A DNA stretch of 64,000 bases from Gammaproteobacteria bacterium (lineage in GTDB: Bacteria; Pseudomonadota; Gammaproteobacteria; Pseudomonadales; Pseudohongiellaceae). Under the pieces are notes generated by a model. The model saw nothing but the letters and a program-made list of their open reading frames with translations, was not told where the DNA came from and ran no database searches. The translations under genes and the position numbers were made by a program. This document shows, piece after piece, positions 26,788-36,914 of the stretch. Each line of letters opens with the position of its first letter. The first letter of the stretch is position 1. The DNA lies in assembly GCA_018401885.1 (NCBI GenBank), contig JAGYKB010000006.1:1-64000 (forward strand), read 5' to 3'.

Positions 26788-27669
26788 ATGGCTAATATAA
26801 CTGCGGCAATGGTAAAAGATCTGCGCGAGCGCACGGGTCTTGGCATGATGGATTGTAAGAAAGCGCTTTCTGAAGCGGATGGCGATATCGAAAAAGCGAT
26901 TGACGACCTGCGTAAAGCGAGCGGAATGAAAGCGGCAAAGAAAGCGAGTCGTGTTGCTGCAGATGGTATCGTCGCAACGAAGGTCGCCGCAGATGGTAAT
27001 TACGGCGTCATTCTCGAAGTAAACAGCGAGACAGACTTCGTTGCACGCGACGAGAATTTCCTCGCTTTCGCCAACGATGCCATTGAAGCTGCATTTGCGC
27101 ATAAAGAGGCTGACGTTCCTGCTATTCTCGCTTCCGGACTCGAAGATCAGCGCGAAAAGCTTGTGCAAAAAATTGGTGAGAACATCAACATCCGCCGCGT
27201 CGGGCGTCTTCAGTTCGCTGATGCAAACGAAGGAATTGTTGAAAGCTACGTGCACAGCAACAACCGCATCGCGGTGCTAATCTCGCTGCGCGGTGGCGAC
27301 GAAGCATTAGCTAAAGACATCGCTATGCACATTGCGGCGGTCAATCCGATGGTTGTCCGAGCCGAAGACGTTCCGGAAGAAACGCTAGCTAAAGAATCTG
27401 AAATTTATTCGGCGCAGGCTCGCGAAAGTGGCAAGCCAGAAGAGATCATCGAAAAGATGATTAGTGGCCGACTGAAGAAATTTGTTGCTGAGATCAGCTT
27501 GTTAGAGCAGCAATTTGTTAAAGACCCAGAAACTACTATTTCGGACCTACTGAAAGCAGCCGGCGCGGACGTCGTTGACTTTGTTCGCTTTGAAGTAGGC
27601 GAAGGTATCGAAAAAGAAGAGGTCGATTTTGCTGCCGAGGTTGCAGCGCAAGTCGCAGGGTCAAAATAA
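26788..27669 (+). CDS. tsf: Elongation factor Ts
   Basis: 293-residue nucleotide-exchange factor for EF-Tu. The N-terminal UBA-like domain has [30 protein letters not shown], and the core has the [13 protein letters not shown] signature that contacts EF-Tu. The length is normal. It lies between rpsB and pyrH. Two terminators precede it, so its expression depends on read-through or on a promoter in 26675-26787 that I could not identify. Confidence 0.97.
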   Translation: MANITAAMVKDLRERTGLGMMDCKKALSEADGDIEKAIDDLRKASGMKAAKKASRVAADGIVATKVAADGNYGVILEVNSETDFVARDENFLAFANDAIEAAFAHKEADVPAILASGLEDQREKLVQKIGENINIRRVGRLQFADANEGIVESYVHSNNRIAVLISLRGGDEALAKDIAMHIAAVNPMVVRAEDVPEETLAKESEIYSAQARESGKPEEIIEKMISGRLKKFVAEISLLEQQFVKDPETTISDLLKAAGADVVDFVRFEVGEGIEKEEVDFAAEVAAQVAGSK

Positions 27670-27703
27670 CAGAGAATAATCGTCACTTACTCAGGAGCAC
27701 GTC

Positions 27704-28423
27704 ATGCCAAAGCACGAACGAAAGTATAACCGCATACTCCTGAAGCTAAGTGGCGAGGCGCTCACCGGTGATGCCGAATTCGGTATTGATCCCAAAGTGT
27801 TAGACAGGATGGCCGTCGAAGTCGGGCAGCTGGTAGGCCTGGGTGTGCAGATCGGCATGGTTATTGGTGGCGGCAATCTTTTTCGCGGTGCTGCGCTCCA
27901 CTCTGCGGGGATGGAGCGCGTAACTGGCGATCACATGGGGATGCTTGCGACAGTTATGAATGCGCTAGCAATGCGTGACGCACTAGAAAGGGCAAGTATT
28001 CCGACTCGCGTGATGTCTGCTATTCCGATGAGCGGCGTAGTTGAACACTACGATCGCCGCACTGCGATTAGACACCTCAATGCCTCTGATGTGGTTATTT
28101 TCTCGGCTGGTACGGGAAACCCTTTCTTTACGACGGATTCTGCCGCATGCCTGCGAGGCATAGAGATAGACGCAGACCTAATCCTAAAGGCGACGAAGGT
28201 CGACGGTGTTTACTCGGCGGATCCTGAGAAAGACCCGTCCGCTGTAAAGTATGATCACCTAACCTTCGACGAAGTTATTGAGAAGAAGCTCGGCGTGATG
28301 GACATGACTGCCATCCTACTAAGCAGAGACCACGGCGTGCCAATCAAGGTGTTTAATATGAACCGCCCTGGTGCGCTCCTCGCCAACGTGTTAGGTGATG
28401 CAGACGGTACGCTGATCAACTAG
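27704..28423 (+). CDS. pyrH: Uridylate kinase
   Basis: 239-residue hexameric UMP kinase of the amino-acid-kinase fold. N-terminal [24 protein letters not shown] and [13 protein letters not shown] are the substrate and nucleotide segments, and [13 protein letters not shown] is the late conserved block. The length and place between tsf and frr are standard. It supplies UDP for wall precursors and, through CTP synthase further along, pyrimidine nucleotides. Confidence 0.97.
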   Translation: MPKHERKYNRILLKLSGEALTGDAEFGIDPKVLDRMAVEVGQLVGLGVQIGMVIGGGNLFRGAALHSAGMERVTGDHMGMLATVMNALAMRDALERASIPTRVMSAIPMSGVVEHYDRRTAIRHLNASDVVIFSAGTGNPFFTTDSAACLRGIEIDADLILKATKVDGVYSADPEKDPSAVKYDHLTFDEVIEKKLGVMDMTAILLSRDHGVPIKVFNMNRPGALLANVLGDADGTLIN

Positions 28424-28463
28424 AATTCAGAATCATAAAAGAACGCAATTAACGGACAAAATT

Positions 28464-29021
28464 ATGATCGATGAAATTATTGCTGACGCAGACGAACGCA
28501 TGCAAAAGAGCCTAGCGGCACTGGACGAGGCCTTCAAACGAATCCGAACCGGGCGAGCCCATCCCAGCATTCTCGACTCAGTCATGGTTCCCTACTATGG
28601 GTCTGATACACCGCTGAATCAGCTCGCAAATGTAAATGTAGAAGAGGGACGCACGCTCATCGTGTCGCCTTGGGAAAAGCCGCTTATCTCAGACATTGAA
28701 AGAGCGATTATGAAATCCGACCTGGGCCTCAATCCGTCGAACAACGGGGACACCATCCGAGTGCCTATGCCCACTCTGACAGAAGAGACGCGGCGCGAGT
28801 ACACTAAACAGGCTAAAAACGAGGCCGAGAATGCGCGTATCGCCGTTCGAAACATTCGTCGTGATGCCAATTCAGACTTCAAAGACCTCGAGAAAGAGAA
28901 AGAGATAAGCGAAGACGAGCAGCGTCGTGCGGAGGACCTTGTTCAAAAGCTAACGGACAAAACGATAGCTGCCATCGAAGCGGCTTATCAAGTGAAAGAA
29001 GCCGATCTGCTATCGATTTGA
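28464..29021 (+). CDS. frr: Ribosome recycling factor
   Basis: 185-residue factor that with EF-G splits post-termination ribosomes. It shows the three-helix-bundle family blocks [65 protein letters not shown] and VRNIRRDAN. The length is exactly that of E. coli RRF. It is the fourth gene of the rpsB-tsf-pyrH-frr translation set; 100 bases separate it from uppS. Confidence 0.97.
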   Translation: MIDEIIADADERMQKSLAALDEAFKRIRTGRAHPSILDSVMVPYYGSDTPLNQLANVNVEEGRTLIVSPWEKPLISDIERAIMKSDLGLNPSNNGDTIRVPMPTLTEETRREYTKQAKNEAENARIAVRNIRRDANSDFKDLEKEKEISEDEQRRAEDLVQKLTDKTIAAIEAAYQVKEADLLSI

Positions 29022-29121
29022 TACGCGTCGTGCTAATTCTCGGTCAAACTGCTCGGTTGGGAGCTAAAGTGGGTATACTGTTGTCCAACTGTATCTCCCG
29101 ATTTAGCTTAACGACAACGTT

Positions 29122-29910
29122 ATGACCACAGCATCCTCTCAAGCCACCGGTGATCTGCCACGGCATGTCGCCATCATCATGGATGGCAATAATCGCTGGG
29201 CGAAGTCGCGACAACTAAAGCCACAAGAGGGCCACAGCCGAGGCGCTGAGGTGGCGCGTGAGATAGTGGCCGCGTGTGTCGACCTAAGTATTCCCTACCT
29301 AACTCTCTTCGCGTTCAGCAGCGAGAATTGGCTTCGACCGCAGTCTGAGGTACGTGCCCTCATGGCGCTTTTTCTGACGGTACTGAGGCGCGATGAAATA
29401 ACACAGCTCCATGCTATGGGCGTCCGCGTGCGGTTTGTCGGCAACCGCTCGAGCTTTTCATCAGCGCTTCAGAAAGGCATGTATGAAGTTGAAAGACGCA
29501 CCGAAGCTAATCGAAAGACGACGGTTTTCGTCGCGGTGGACTACGGAGGCCGCTGGGATATCTCGCAGGCAGTCTCGTCACTCGTTGCTAAATTACCACC
29601 TGGATCCGAGATAGCAGGTGCCATTACCCCTGAGACCCTGCATCGCTATACCAGCCTTGCGGAGGCGCCAGATCCAGATCTTTGCATAAGAACTGGTGGA
29701 GAGCGGAGGCTGAGTAATTTTTTGCTTTGGCAATTAGCCTATACCGAGCTTTATTTCTGCGACACCTATTGGCCAGACTTTAACAAGACTGAGCTTCAAC
29801 TTGCCCTTGATGATTACGCGCGCCGACAGCGACGATTCGGTGGGCAAAGCTCCTGCGAGCACGACAGTTGCGAGCAGCCTGAGAATAATAAGGTGCTAGC
29901 CGATGCTTAA
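29122..29910 (+). CDS. uppS: Undecaprenyl diphosphate synthase (cis-prenyltransferase)
   Basis: 262-residue enzyme that elongates farnesyl diphosphate with isopentenyl diphosphate to C55-PP, the carrier lipid for wall and O-antigen units. The catalytic block AIIMDGNNRWAKSR holds the essential Asp, FSSENW is present, and the C-terminal RTGGERRLSNFLLWQLAYTELYF signature is complete. It overlaps cdsA by 8 bases. Precursor genes (dxr, ispD, ispF) and recycling genes (uppP, DUF368) are in the same window. Confidence 0.96.
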   Translation: MTTASSQATGDLPRHVAIIMDGNNRWAKSRQLKPQEGHSRGAEVAREIVAACVDLSIPYLTLFAFSSENWLRPQSEVRALMALFLTVLRRDEITQLHAMGVRVRFVGNRSSFSSALQKGMYEVERRTEANRKTTVFVAVDYGGRWDISQAVSSLVAKLPPGSEIAGAITPETLHRYTSLAEAPDPDLCIRTGGERRLSNFLLWQLAYTELYFCDTYWPDFNKTELQLALDDYARRQRRFGGQSSCEHDSCEQPENNKVLADA

Positions 29911-30757
29911 GCAGCGCATAGCTACAGCACTCATCTTGCTAGTCGGGTTAATTGCGATGACTACCATTCTGGATTTGGAGCAATTTGCTGCAATAACCGC
30001 CGCCTTGGTATTAATCGGTGCCTGGGAGTGGGCTGCCTTCGCTTCGCTGGGAAGTAAGTCTCGTCTCGCCTTTGTCGGGACGCTGGCATTGTCGATTGCG
30101 CCACTTTGGTTTGCCCTCGGGGTAGGCGGCGCTCCGGGCTATGACGCAAGTTTTGCTCTTGGCTTTTCGCTTCTGGGTGCCTTATTTTGGGTGTTGATGT
30201 TTGCTGCAATAGCCTCTTTCCCTCGGTCGACCGACGCATGGAATGACAAATCGCGAATCTCAGTGATGGGCATGCTTTCGCTGCTCTGCACATGGGTGGG
30301 GCTGGTGTCATTGAAAGCGTTATTACCAAACGGTGCACTGGTGATCATGCTGATCATAATGGTTGCGGCGGTTGATGTTGGAGCCTTCTTCACGGGTAAG
30401 CTTTTTGGCAAACGTAAATTAGCGCCGGCGTTAAGCCCCAATAAGACATGGGAAGGCGTTTGGGGCGGAGTCACGCTTAACGTTGCCGTTTCGATTGTTT
30501 TTGCCATACTGCTAAACAACTATGTACAACCTTTTTCGCTGATTGACTATGCGATATTCGCAGCGCTCGCGCTTATCGTTGCTTTTTTTAGTGTCGTTGG
30601 TGATCTTGCAGAGAGCATGCTCAAGCGCAATAGAGAGCTCAAAGACAGCGGGTCGATTCTCCCGGGTCACGGCGGTTTACTCGATCGAATCGACGGATTA
30701 ATGGCCGCCACACCGATTTGTGTCGCCTTCCTTATCCTTTTGCTTGGAGGTGTTTGA
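29903..30757 (+). CDS. cdsA: Phosphatidate cytidylyltransferase
   Basis: 284-residue polytopic inner-membrane enzyme making CDP-diacylglycerol from phosphatidate and CTP. About eight hydrophobic segments are seen, and the C-terminal family signature KDSGSILPGHGGLLDRIDG is complete. The LSPNKTWEGVWGG segment before it is also conserved. It overlaps uppS and is separated from dxr by a single base, so uppS-cdsA-dxr are coupled. Confidence 0.95.
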   Translation: MLKQRIATALILLVGLIAMTTILDLEQFAAITAALVLIGAWEWAAFASLGSKSRLAFVGTLALSIAPLWFALGVGGAPGYDASFALGFSLLGALFWVLMFAAIASFPRSTDAWNDKSRISVMGMLSLLCTWVGLVSLKALLPNGALVIMLIIMVAAVDVGAFFTGKLFGKRKLAPALSPNKTWEGVWGGVTLNVAVSIVFAILLNNYVQPFSLIDYAIFAALALIVAFFSVVGDLAESMLKRNRELKDSGSILPGHGGLLDRIDGLMAATPICVAFLILLLGGV

Positions 30758-30758
30758 G

Positions 30759-31961
30759 ATGCTGCTCAATACCCTCGATCGCGACGCATCGATTACGATA
30801 CTTGGCTCCACGGGCTCGATCGGCGAAAGCACGCTCGCAGTCGCACGCCACATAGAAAATCTCTCGATTTTTGCTTTAACAGCAAAGTCCAATGTAACGA
30901 CGCTGCTCAGCCAATGCCTAGAATTTACGCCGCGCTATGCTGTGTTAGTGGACTCCCAGAGCGCGAACACGCTCGCAGAGGCGCTGCGCTCAGCCGGCTG
31001 TGAGACAAAGGTTTTGGTTGGCCGTGAGGCGCTTGAGGAGGTTGCTTCCGATTCGCAAGTCGATATGGTCATGGCGGCGATCGTCGGTGCGGCGGGGCTT
31101 GCACCTACGCTGGCTGCGGCGAAGTCTGGTAAACGGCTCCTTCTCGCAAATAAAGAAGCGCTTGTGATGACCGGGGACATCTTAATGGATGCCGCTCGTC
31201 AAAACGGTTCCACTCTCTTGCCCATCGATAGCGAACACAATGCGATCTTCCAGTGTCTGCCTACCGTCGCAGAGGGTATTGGTGCCTCACAGGTAAAATT
31301 TGTCGATAAAATTGTTCTTACAGCGTCCGGCGGACCCTTTCTCGATACGCCGCTTGACCAATTCGCGGTCATCACGCCAGCGCAGGCATGCGCCCATCCG
31401 GTGTGGTCTATGGGGAGTAAAATCTCGGTAGACTCGGCAACAATGATGAATAAAGGCCTGGAGTTCATCGAGGCTTGTTTTCTCTTTGGCCTTTCGGCTG
31501 ACCAAGTAGAGGTAATTATTCATCCGCAGTCGATTATTCATTCTATGGTGCACTACAGCGACGGTTCCGTGCTCGCGCAAATGGCAAGCCCTGATATGCG
31601 CGTCCCCATTGCACACTGCATTGCGTGGCCGCAGCGCATCACCACCGAGGCGCCGAGGTTAAACCTTGCGGCTGCGAAAACATTGGAATTTCGCGAACCC
31701 GATCTCGTGCGGTTTCGCTGTTTGTCACTAGGGATGGAAGCCGCACGAGTGCGTGGCACTGCGCCGGCATTGTTAAATGCAGCCAATGAAGAATCCGTCA
31801 GCGCGTTTTTGGCCGGGCGTCTAAGCTTCAACCGAATCGCCGAGATCAATGCCGATGTCATGGCACAAATACCTTGTGAACCCGCGGTGAGTCTCGCTAT
31901 CATCATTGAGGCAGATTCGCGGGCAAGATCGCTCGCTAATTCACTGATAAATAATGGTTAA
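30759..31961 (+). CDS. dxr: 1-deoxy-D-xylulose 5-phosphate reductoisomerase
   Basis: 400-residue NADPH enzyme for the second step of the MEP isoprenoid pathway. From ATG 30759 (GGAGG about 9 bases before) the dinucleotide-binding GSTGSIGEST is at residues 16-25. LLANKEALVMTG and the metal-site PIDSEHNAIFQCL follow, and ASGGPF and MNKGLE are the substrate-loop blocks. The open frame continues upstream into cdsA, but that extension is not needed. It is followed by rseP. Confidence 0.96.
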   Translation: MLLNTLDRDASITILGSTGSIGESTLAVARHIENLSIFALTAKSNVTTLLSQCLEFTPRYAVLVDSQSANTLAEALRSAGCETKVLVGREALEEVASDSQVDMVMAAIVGAAGLAPTLAAAKSGKRLLLANKEALVMTGDILMDAARQNGSTLLPIDSEHNAIFQCLPTVAEGIGASQVKFVDKIVLTASGGPFLDTPLDQFAVITPAQACAHPVWSMGSKISVDSATMMNKGLEFIEACFLFGLSADQVEVIIHPQSIIHSMVHYSDGSVLAQMASPDMRVPIAHCIAWPQRITTEAPRLNLAAAKTLEFREPDLVRFRCLSLGMEAARVRGTAPALLNAANEESVSAFLAGRLSFNRIAEINADVMAQIPCEPAVSLAIIIEADSRARSLANSLINNG

Positions 31962-32003
31962 TTTAACCGAACGCGACTGGCGCGCGCGTCAGAAGAGGCA
32001 GTA

Positions 32004-33404
32004 ATGATCGAGAATTTAATCGAAATCACTACCAGCGTACTGGCACTGCTGGTCACGCTCGGCATATTAGTCACAGTGCACGAGTTCGGCCATTTTTGGG
32101 TGGCAAGGCGCTGCGGCGTCAAAGTGCTTAAATTCTCTATCGGGTTTGGCAAGGCCGTCAAAACGTGGGTTGGAAAAGACGGTGTCGAATACGTCATCGC
32201 CCCGATTCCACTCGGTGGCTATGTCCGTATGCTCGGGCAGGAAGATACTTCGGTGGCGGATGCTGAGGCGGTTCCAGCAGAGGAACAAGAAAAGTCCTTT
32301 GCGTCGAAGAGCGTGTGGCAACGCATGGCAATCTCTGCTGCCGGCCCGGCTGCCAACTTCTTACTCGCCATAGTGATTTTTTGGATTATCAATATCGCTT
32401 TTGGCACATCGGGTGTTGCGCCTGTCATAAGCTCGGTAACCGAGGGCTCAGTGGCAGAGCGCGCGGGTCTCGTGCCCGGTGACGAGATTATCGCGATAGA
32501 TGGTGAACCAACGCTGATCTGGCAACAGGTTGCTCTGCAACTGGTTGGCCGAATGGGAGAAAGCGGCAGCGTTACCTTTTCGGTGAGAGGGCCGGAGTCT
32601 GAAGCCGCGCGCGATGTCAATGTGCCTATACTCAGCTTCATGGCTGACTCGACCGATCCGCGGCCACTCAAGACTCTGGGCATCACACAAATCGATATCC
32701 CTGCGGTCATAGATAAGCTCGTTGAAGGCGAGGCGGGTGATCAAGCGGGTCTTCTGGCTGGCGACAGAATAGTGCGTGTGACTGGACAGAGGATTGATGG
32801 CTGGACTCAATGGGTCGAAATAATCAGAGCGAGTCCGGAACTCGAGCTAGAAGTCGAGGTCGAACGGGAAAATCAATTAATCGAGTTACGCGTTACCCCA
32901 GCACTTTCCGAGCTTCCTGATGGAAGCCGAATTGGCATTATCGGCGCTTATGTACAGCAAGTGGACTACGATGAACTCGTTCCGCGAGAGATGCGGCGCG
33001 AAGTAAAGTACAATGTGCTCTCGGCAATAGTACCGGCCATCACCGAAACTTATGAAAAATCGGTGTTTGTTCTTGTTTCGATCAAGAAAATGATTGTTGG
33101 CCTGATATCAGTTAAGAATATTAATGGGCCAATTACGATCGCTCAGGTTGCGGGAGAGACTGCTTCCTATGGTCTAAACGTCTACCTTGGGTTCTTAGCG
33201 CTTCTCAGTATTTCGCTGGGCGTTATGAATCTAATGCCTATCCCTATCTTAGATGGGGGGCACATTTTGTACAATCTGATCGAGATCGTCACTCGTCGAC
33301 CTGTGCCGGAGAAGGTGCAGTCTTTCGGGTTGCAGATAGGACTATTACTGATCTCGGGCATCATGATGTTGGCCGTTTATAACGATGTAGCCCGTTTGCT
33401 TTAG
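32004..33404 (+). CDS. rseP: Intramembrane zinc metalloprotease RseP (site-2 protease)
   Basis: 466-residue inner-membrane protease that makes the second cut in RseA and so releases sigma-E. The zinc motif HEFGH is at residues 26-30 in the first membrane helix, and the third ligand lies in NLMPIPILDGGHILYN near the C-terminus. Two periplasmic PDZ domains lie between (about 115-190 and 220-300), with GDEIIAIDGEPTLIW and GDRIVRVTGQRIDGW as ligand loops. The position dxr-rseP-bamA is conserved. It pairs functionally with the distant rpoE-rseA at 2.8-4.1 kb. Confidence 0.96.
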   Translation: MIENLIEITTSVLALLVTLGILVTVHEFGHFWVARRCGVKVLKFSIGFGKAVKTWVGKDGVEYVIAPIPLGGYVRMLGQEDTSVADAEAVPAEEQEKSFASKSVWQRMAISAAGPAANFLLAIVIFWIINIAFGTSGVAPVISSVTEGSVAERAGLVPGDEIIAIDGEPTLIWQQVALQLVGRMGESGSVTFSVRGPESEAARDVNVPILSFMADSTDPRPLKTLGITQIDIPAVIDKLVEGEAGDQAGLLAGDRIVRVTGQRIDGWTQWVEIIRASPELELEVEVERENQLIELRVTPALSELPDGSRIGIIGAYVQQVDYDELVPREMRREVKYNVLSAIVPAITETYEKSVFVLVSIKKMIVGLISVKNINGPITIAQVAGETASYGLNVYLGFLALLSISLGVMNLMPIPILDGGHILYNLIEIVTRRPVPEKVQSFGLQIGLLLISGIMMLAVYNDVARLL

Positions 33405-33419
33405 GGAGCGGGGCTCCCT
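33403..33419 (+). other. Hairpin overlapping the rseP stop
   Basis: AGGGAGC (33403-33409) pairs with GCTCCCT (33413-33419) over a 3-base GGG loop, starting within the TAG stop. No T-run follows, so it is at best a weak or factor-dependent terminator or an RNA-stabilising structure before bamA. Confidence 0.4.
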
Positions 33420-33534
33420 TACCTAAAGTCGAGTTGACGCGGCTTAGAACATAATTGCACTGCTACAAATTATATTGTGGCCTGCGGGAGTGTATAGACG
33501 CTCCTCAAATGAATAATCCGAGAAAGCATTACGC

Positions 33535-36210
33535 ATGAAGAAACTGCTCTGTTGTTTCCTGTTAGCCTTTGGCTTCGCAAGCCCGCTCCACGCGCAAAAT
33601 TTCATAGTTGCCGACATCATTGTCGATGGCTACCAGCGTATTTCGCCCGGGATTATCTACAATTTATTGCCGGTCGGCATCGGCGATGAGGTTAATGCAT
33701 TGACCTCTGCTCAAATAATTCGTGAACTCTCTCGATCAGAATATTTCGATGAGATCGAAGTGTCTCGCGAGGGCAATATCCTCGTTGTGACTGTGTTGGA
33801 GCGCCCCTCGGTTGCCGAGATTACCATTGAGGGAAACAGCGTACTTAAAACAGAGGACATTATTGAGAATATGGCCTCGGCAGATATCGCAGAGGGCCAA
33901 ATTTTTACGCGCGCCGCCTTAGAGGTTATTCGACAGGGCATACAAGATGTCTACTCTTCACGAGGCCGCTACGGCGCCGCTGTCGAAATTGAAGTCGAAG
34001 AGCTTCCCCGTAATCGGGTGAGTATCAAGTTGGATATCAATGAGGGCGAAGAGTCGCGTATCCGGCATATAAATATCGTAGGCAATGACTCCTATGCCGA
34101 AGAAGATTTATTGCGTCTTTTTGAGCTTGGCACGAAGCCGTTCTATTTAATTATGAGTCGTAGGGATCGGTATTCTCGGGAGCAATTGTCGGGAGATCTT
34201 GAGCGACTAGAGTCTTTTTACCTTGATAATGGCTTTGTTGAATTTAGTATAGATTCTACGCCTATTGCGATTACACCGGATCGAAAAGAAGTCTATATCA
34301 CAATTAACATTTCCGAGGGCAAGCAGTACACGGTTCGCAATGTGGAACTCGCTGGTGATCTGGTCGACGCTGAAGACTTGTTGCGCGCGGCGTTGTTTGT
34401 CCGCTCTGGGCAGATCTATTCGCAGGGGTTGGTGACCGGCACTGAAGAGATCATGGTGCAATTTCTGGGTAATCTCGGTTATGCCTTTGCCGAAGCCACC
34501 GGCGTGCCGGAGGTCAACGATGATGAACAAACGGTAGACGTCACTTTCTTCATCGAACCCGGCAATCGTACCTACGTAAATCGAATCAGCTTTGCCGGCA
34601 ATGTATCCACAGCCGACGATGTGCTGAGGCGCGAGATGCGCCAACTTGAGAGCGCGCCCGCGTCGAGTCTACAAATAGAGCAGTCTAAAGTTCGTCTGGA
34701 GCGGCTCGGTTATTTCGAAACAGTCGAGGTTGACACCACAGAGGTGGCTGGGGTCGAAGATCAGATCGATGTTAACTACGAGGTTGTCGAACAGAATTTC
34801 GGCGCGGTAAGTTTTCAAGTGGGCACAGGGGGAGGCGGTAACTTTTTCATCAGTTCGAGCCTTCAGGCGCAAAACTTTCTGGGAACAGGGCGGACTATTG
34901 GAGTCGGAGTCAATAAAAGCCGCTTTCAGCAAGGACTTAACTTCCAATACGTTGATCCCTATTTTACGCCCGATGGTGTGAGTCGCGGATTTAATGTTTT
35001 CGCACAAAAATTGGAGTCGCCGTTTAACGTGTCCGCGTTTAATACGAGCTCGTATGGCGGCTCGGCAAGTTTTAGCTACCCGCTGAGTGAAATCGAAATG
35101 CTTGGCTTTGATCTAGGCTTCACTCACACCGAGCTGAGTGCTGGCGTAGGCTCAGTGCAAGAAATTATGGCAAGCCCGACGCTTTACCAAGGGATAGACA
35201 AATACATCATCACGCCTGCCAACGGTAATGCATTCGATGGACCTGTCGTCGATTCTGTTCTTGGAAACGTGGCAGACTTGACTCCGCAGCAACTACGCAG
35301 CCCTACAGAGAAGGGGTTTGTCGACAAGTTTGGTGATACGTTCGATAACTTTACTATCACCGGCAATTACTTTCGCAATACGCTGAATCGCGGTCAGCTC
35401 CCCAACGCCGGTTTTCTGCATAGCTTAGGGGTCGAAGTCACGCTCCCAGGATCGGATCTCGAGTACGCGCGAATTAATTATAACGGCCAGTTCTATTGGC
35501 CTGTCTCGCAAAATCGAGAATGGGTTGTCTCGCTGCGAACAAACCTTGGTTATGGGATTGGCTATGGTGAAACCGATGAGCTTCCTTTCTTCAATAACTT
35601 CTTTGCAGGGGGTTTGAGTGCCGCAGGTGTTTTGCGCGGATTCGAAGAGAATAGTCTAGGTCCAGAAAGCACGCCGGGCGCAAGATATTTAACCCAGGGC
35701 GGCATCAGCTTATTGAAGGACGATGACGGTAATATTATCAAAAGAGAAGATGGCTCTGCTGCAGGTCTTAGCAATGAATTTGGCTACACGACTTCGCCAG
35801 TGTTTGATGCTAACGGTAACCAGCTTTTCGATGAGAATGGTAATCCAGAGATAGCGCTCGCGGTTGAAAATTTCTTTCTGGATAGGGATTTCGATAGCTT
35901 TGGTGGTAACATATTGGCAACAGCGACATTGGAACTTCTGTTCCCACTTCCCTTCGTAGAGGACAGGAGTCGGGTGCGGTCAGCTTTTTTCATCGATGCC
36001 GGTAACGTTTTCTCCTCTAGTTGCTCCGAGAGGCGGCAATTATTGAAAAACTGTTCGGATTTTGATCTAGCTGAGATTCGCTACTCTGTAGGCGTTAGTG
36101 TGACGTATCTGTCGCCCTTTGGGCCGTTAACCTTCTATCTTGCTCAGCCGTTCGGAAAAGAGGGGGATGATACGAGGACGTTCGACTTTACAGTAGGCCA
36201 AGGTTTTTAA
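33535..36210 (+). CDS. bamA: Outer membrane protein assembly factor BamA
   Basis: 891-residue Omp85 insertase of the outer membrane. The signal peptide is residues 1-20 (cleaved in LHAQN), five POTRA domains span about 22-420, and a 16-strand barrel follows. The loop-6 motif VLRGF is at 699-703, after which a long insert (about 710-785) carries Asp/Gly/Asn-rich segments DDDGNIIKRED and DANGNQLFDENGN. The protein is about 80 residues longer than E. coli BamA. The last residue is the usual aromatic Phe. It is followed by skp, the standard pair. Confidence 0.96.
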   Translation: MKKLLCCFLLAFGFASPLHAQNFIVADIIVDGYQRISPGIIYNLLPVGIGDEVNALTSAQIIRELSRSEYFDEIEVSREGNILVVTVLERPSVAEITIEGNSVLKTEDIIENMASADIAEGQIFTRAALEVIRQGIQDVYSSRGRYGAAVEIEVEELPRNRVSIKLDINEGEESRIRHINIVGNDSYAEEDLLRLFELGTKPFYLIMSRRDRYSREQLSGDLERLESFYLDNGFVEFSIDSTPIAITPDRKEVYITINISEGKQYTVRNVELAGDLVDAEDLLRAALFVRSGQIYSQGLVTGTEEIMVQFLGNLGYAFAEATGVPEVNDDEQTVDVTFFIEPGNRTYVNRISFAGNVSTADDVLRREMRQLESAPASSLQIEQSKVRLERLGYFETVEVDTTEVAGVEDQIDVNYEVVEQNFGAVSFQVGTGGGGNFFISSSLQAQNFLGTGRTIGVGVNKSRFQQGLNFQYVDPYFTPDGVSRGFNVFAQKLESPFNVSAFNTSSYGGSASFSYPLSEIEMLGFDLGFTHTELSAGVGSVQEIMASPTLYQGIDKYIITPANGNAFDGPVVDSVLGNVADLTPQQLRSPTEKGFVDKFGDTFDNFTITGNYFRNTLNRGQLPNAGFLHSLGVEVTLPGSDLEYARINYNGQFYWPVSQNREWVVSLRTNLGYGIGYGETDELPFFNNFFAGGLSAAGVLRGFEENSLGPESTPGARYLTQGGISLLKDDDGNIIKREDGSAAGLSNEFGYTTSPVFDANGNQLFDENGNPEIALAVENFFLDRDFDSFGGNILATATLELLFPLPFVEDRSRVRSAFFIDAGNVFSSSCSERRQLLKNCSDFDLAEIRYSVGVSVTYLSPFGPLTFYLAQPFGKEGDDTRTFDFTVGQGF

Positions 36211-36315
36211 GAAAAGAATTTTAGACATCGGGGATATCGCCGATAAACCATCAACCGAGCAGAGGTGCTTTTACCATCTCGCTTAAAAAAGATTAGTTAG
36301 AATTGGAGAACATAA

Positions 36316-36837
36316 GTGAAAACATTGAAGACTTTAATTGCTGCATTGTGCTTGGTCACTGCATCACAGGGGGCTTTCGCACAGGACACCAAAATAGGTG
36401 TCCTCAATGCATTGCAAGCGTTGTTTAACTCTGACGCGGCGCGAATAGTGCAGGAAGAATTAGAGCAAGAGTTTAGTGCGGATGAAGCCCGAGCGCAGGA
36501 GCTATCCGATCAACTGGCTGCCCTCAGTGAGAAGTTCCAGCAAGATGAATCAGTAATGACGCAGGAAGAAATTCGCCGGATGAATTCGAATGCGCAAGAT
36601 CTTCAGGTGCAGCTCCAACTCATTCAGGAACGTGTCCAAAAGGCGTTGCAAGAAAAGAATCAGCAGTTTTTACAAAGCATGCAAGGGACTCTTGCACAGG
36701 CCGTTTCTGATGTTGTTGCAGAGGGTGGCTATGACCTGATCCTTAACGTTGACAGTGCTCCCTATTTCGCGCCGGTGCTCGATATCACCGCAAAGGTGAC
36801 GGCGAAGTTAAATCAGAACAGCGCGGCAGCTAACTAG
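36316..36837 (+). CDS. skp: Periplasmic chaperone Skp/OmpH family
   Basis: 173-residue periplasmic chaperone for unfolded outer-membrane proteins. The signal peptide runs to about residue 22 (QGAFAQD), then a short beta part (IGVLNALQALFNS) and a long Gln/Glu-rich coiled coil (about 45-125) that forms the tentacle arms of the trimer. The start is GTG with GGAG upstream. It lies between bamA and lpxD, as in most gammaproteobacteria, and is a typical sigma-E target, although I see no clear sigma-E promoter here. Confidence 0.92.
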   Translation: MKTLKTLIAALCLVTASQGAFAQDTKIGVLNALQALFNSDAARIVQEELEQEFSADEARAQELSDQLAALSEKFQQDESVMTQEEIRRMNSNAQDLQVQLQLIQERVQKALQEKNQQFLQSMQGTLAQAVSDVVAEGGYDLILNVDSAPYFAPVLDITAKVTAKLNQNSAAAN

Positions 36838-36914
36838 AGGCTCGCGACCGCTTCAAACACGCCGACTCGCGAATTCTTTTTGAGTATAGAGCGTTATACC
36901 AAAGGAGAGGGGCC

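Noticed and set aside
33420-33534. A sigma-E promoter for bamA built on GAACAT near 33447.
   Set aside because: The -35 is imperfect and no TCTRA-like -10 lies at the right distance.
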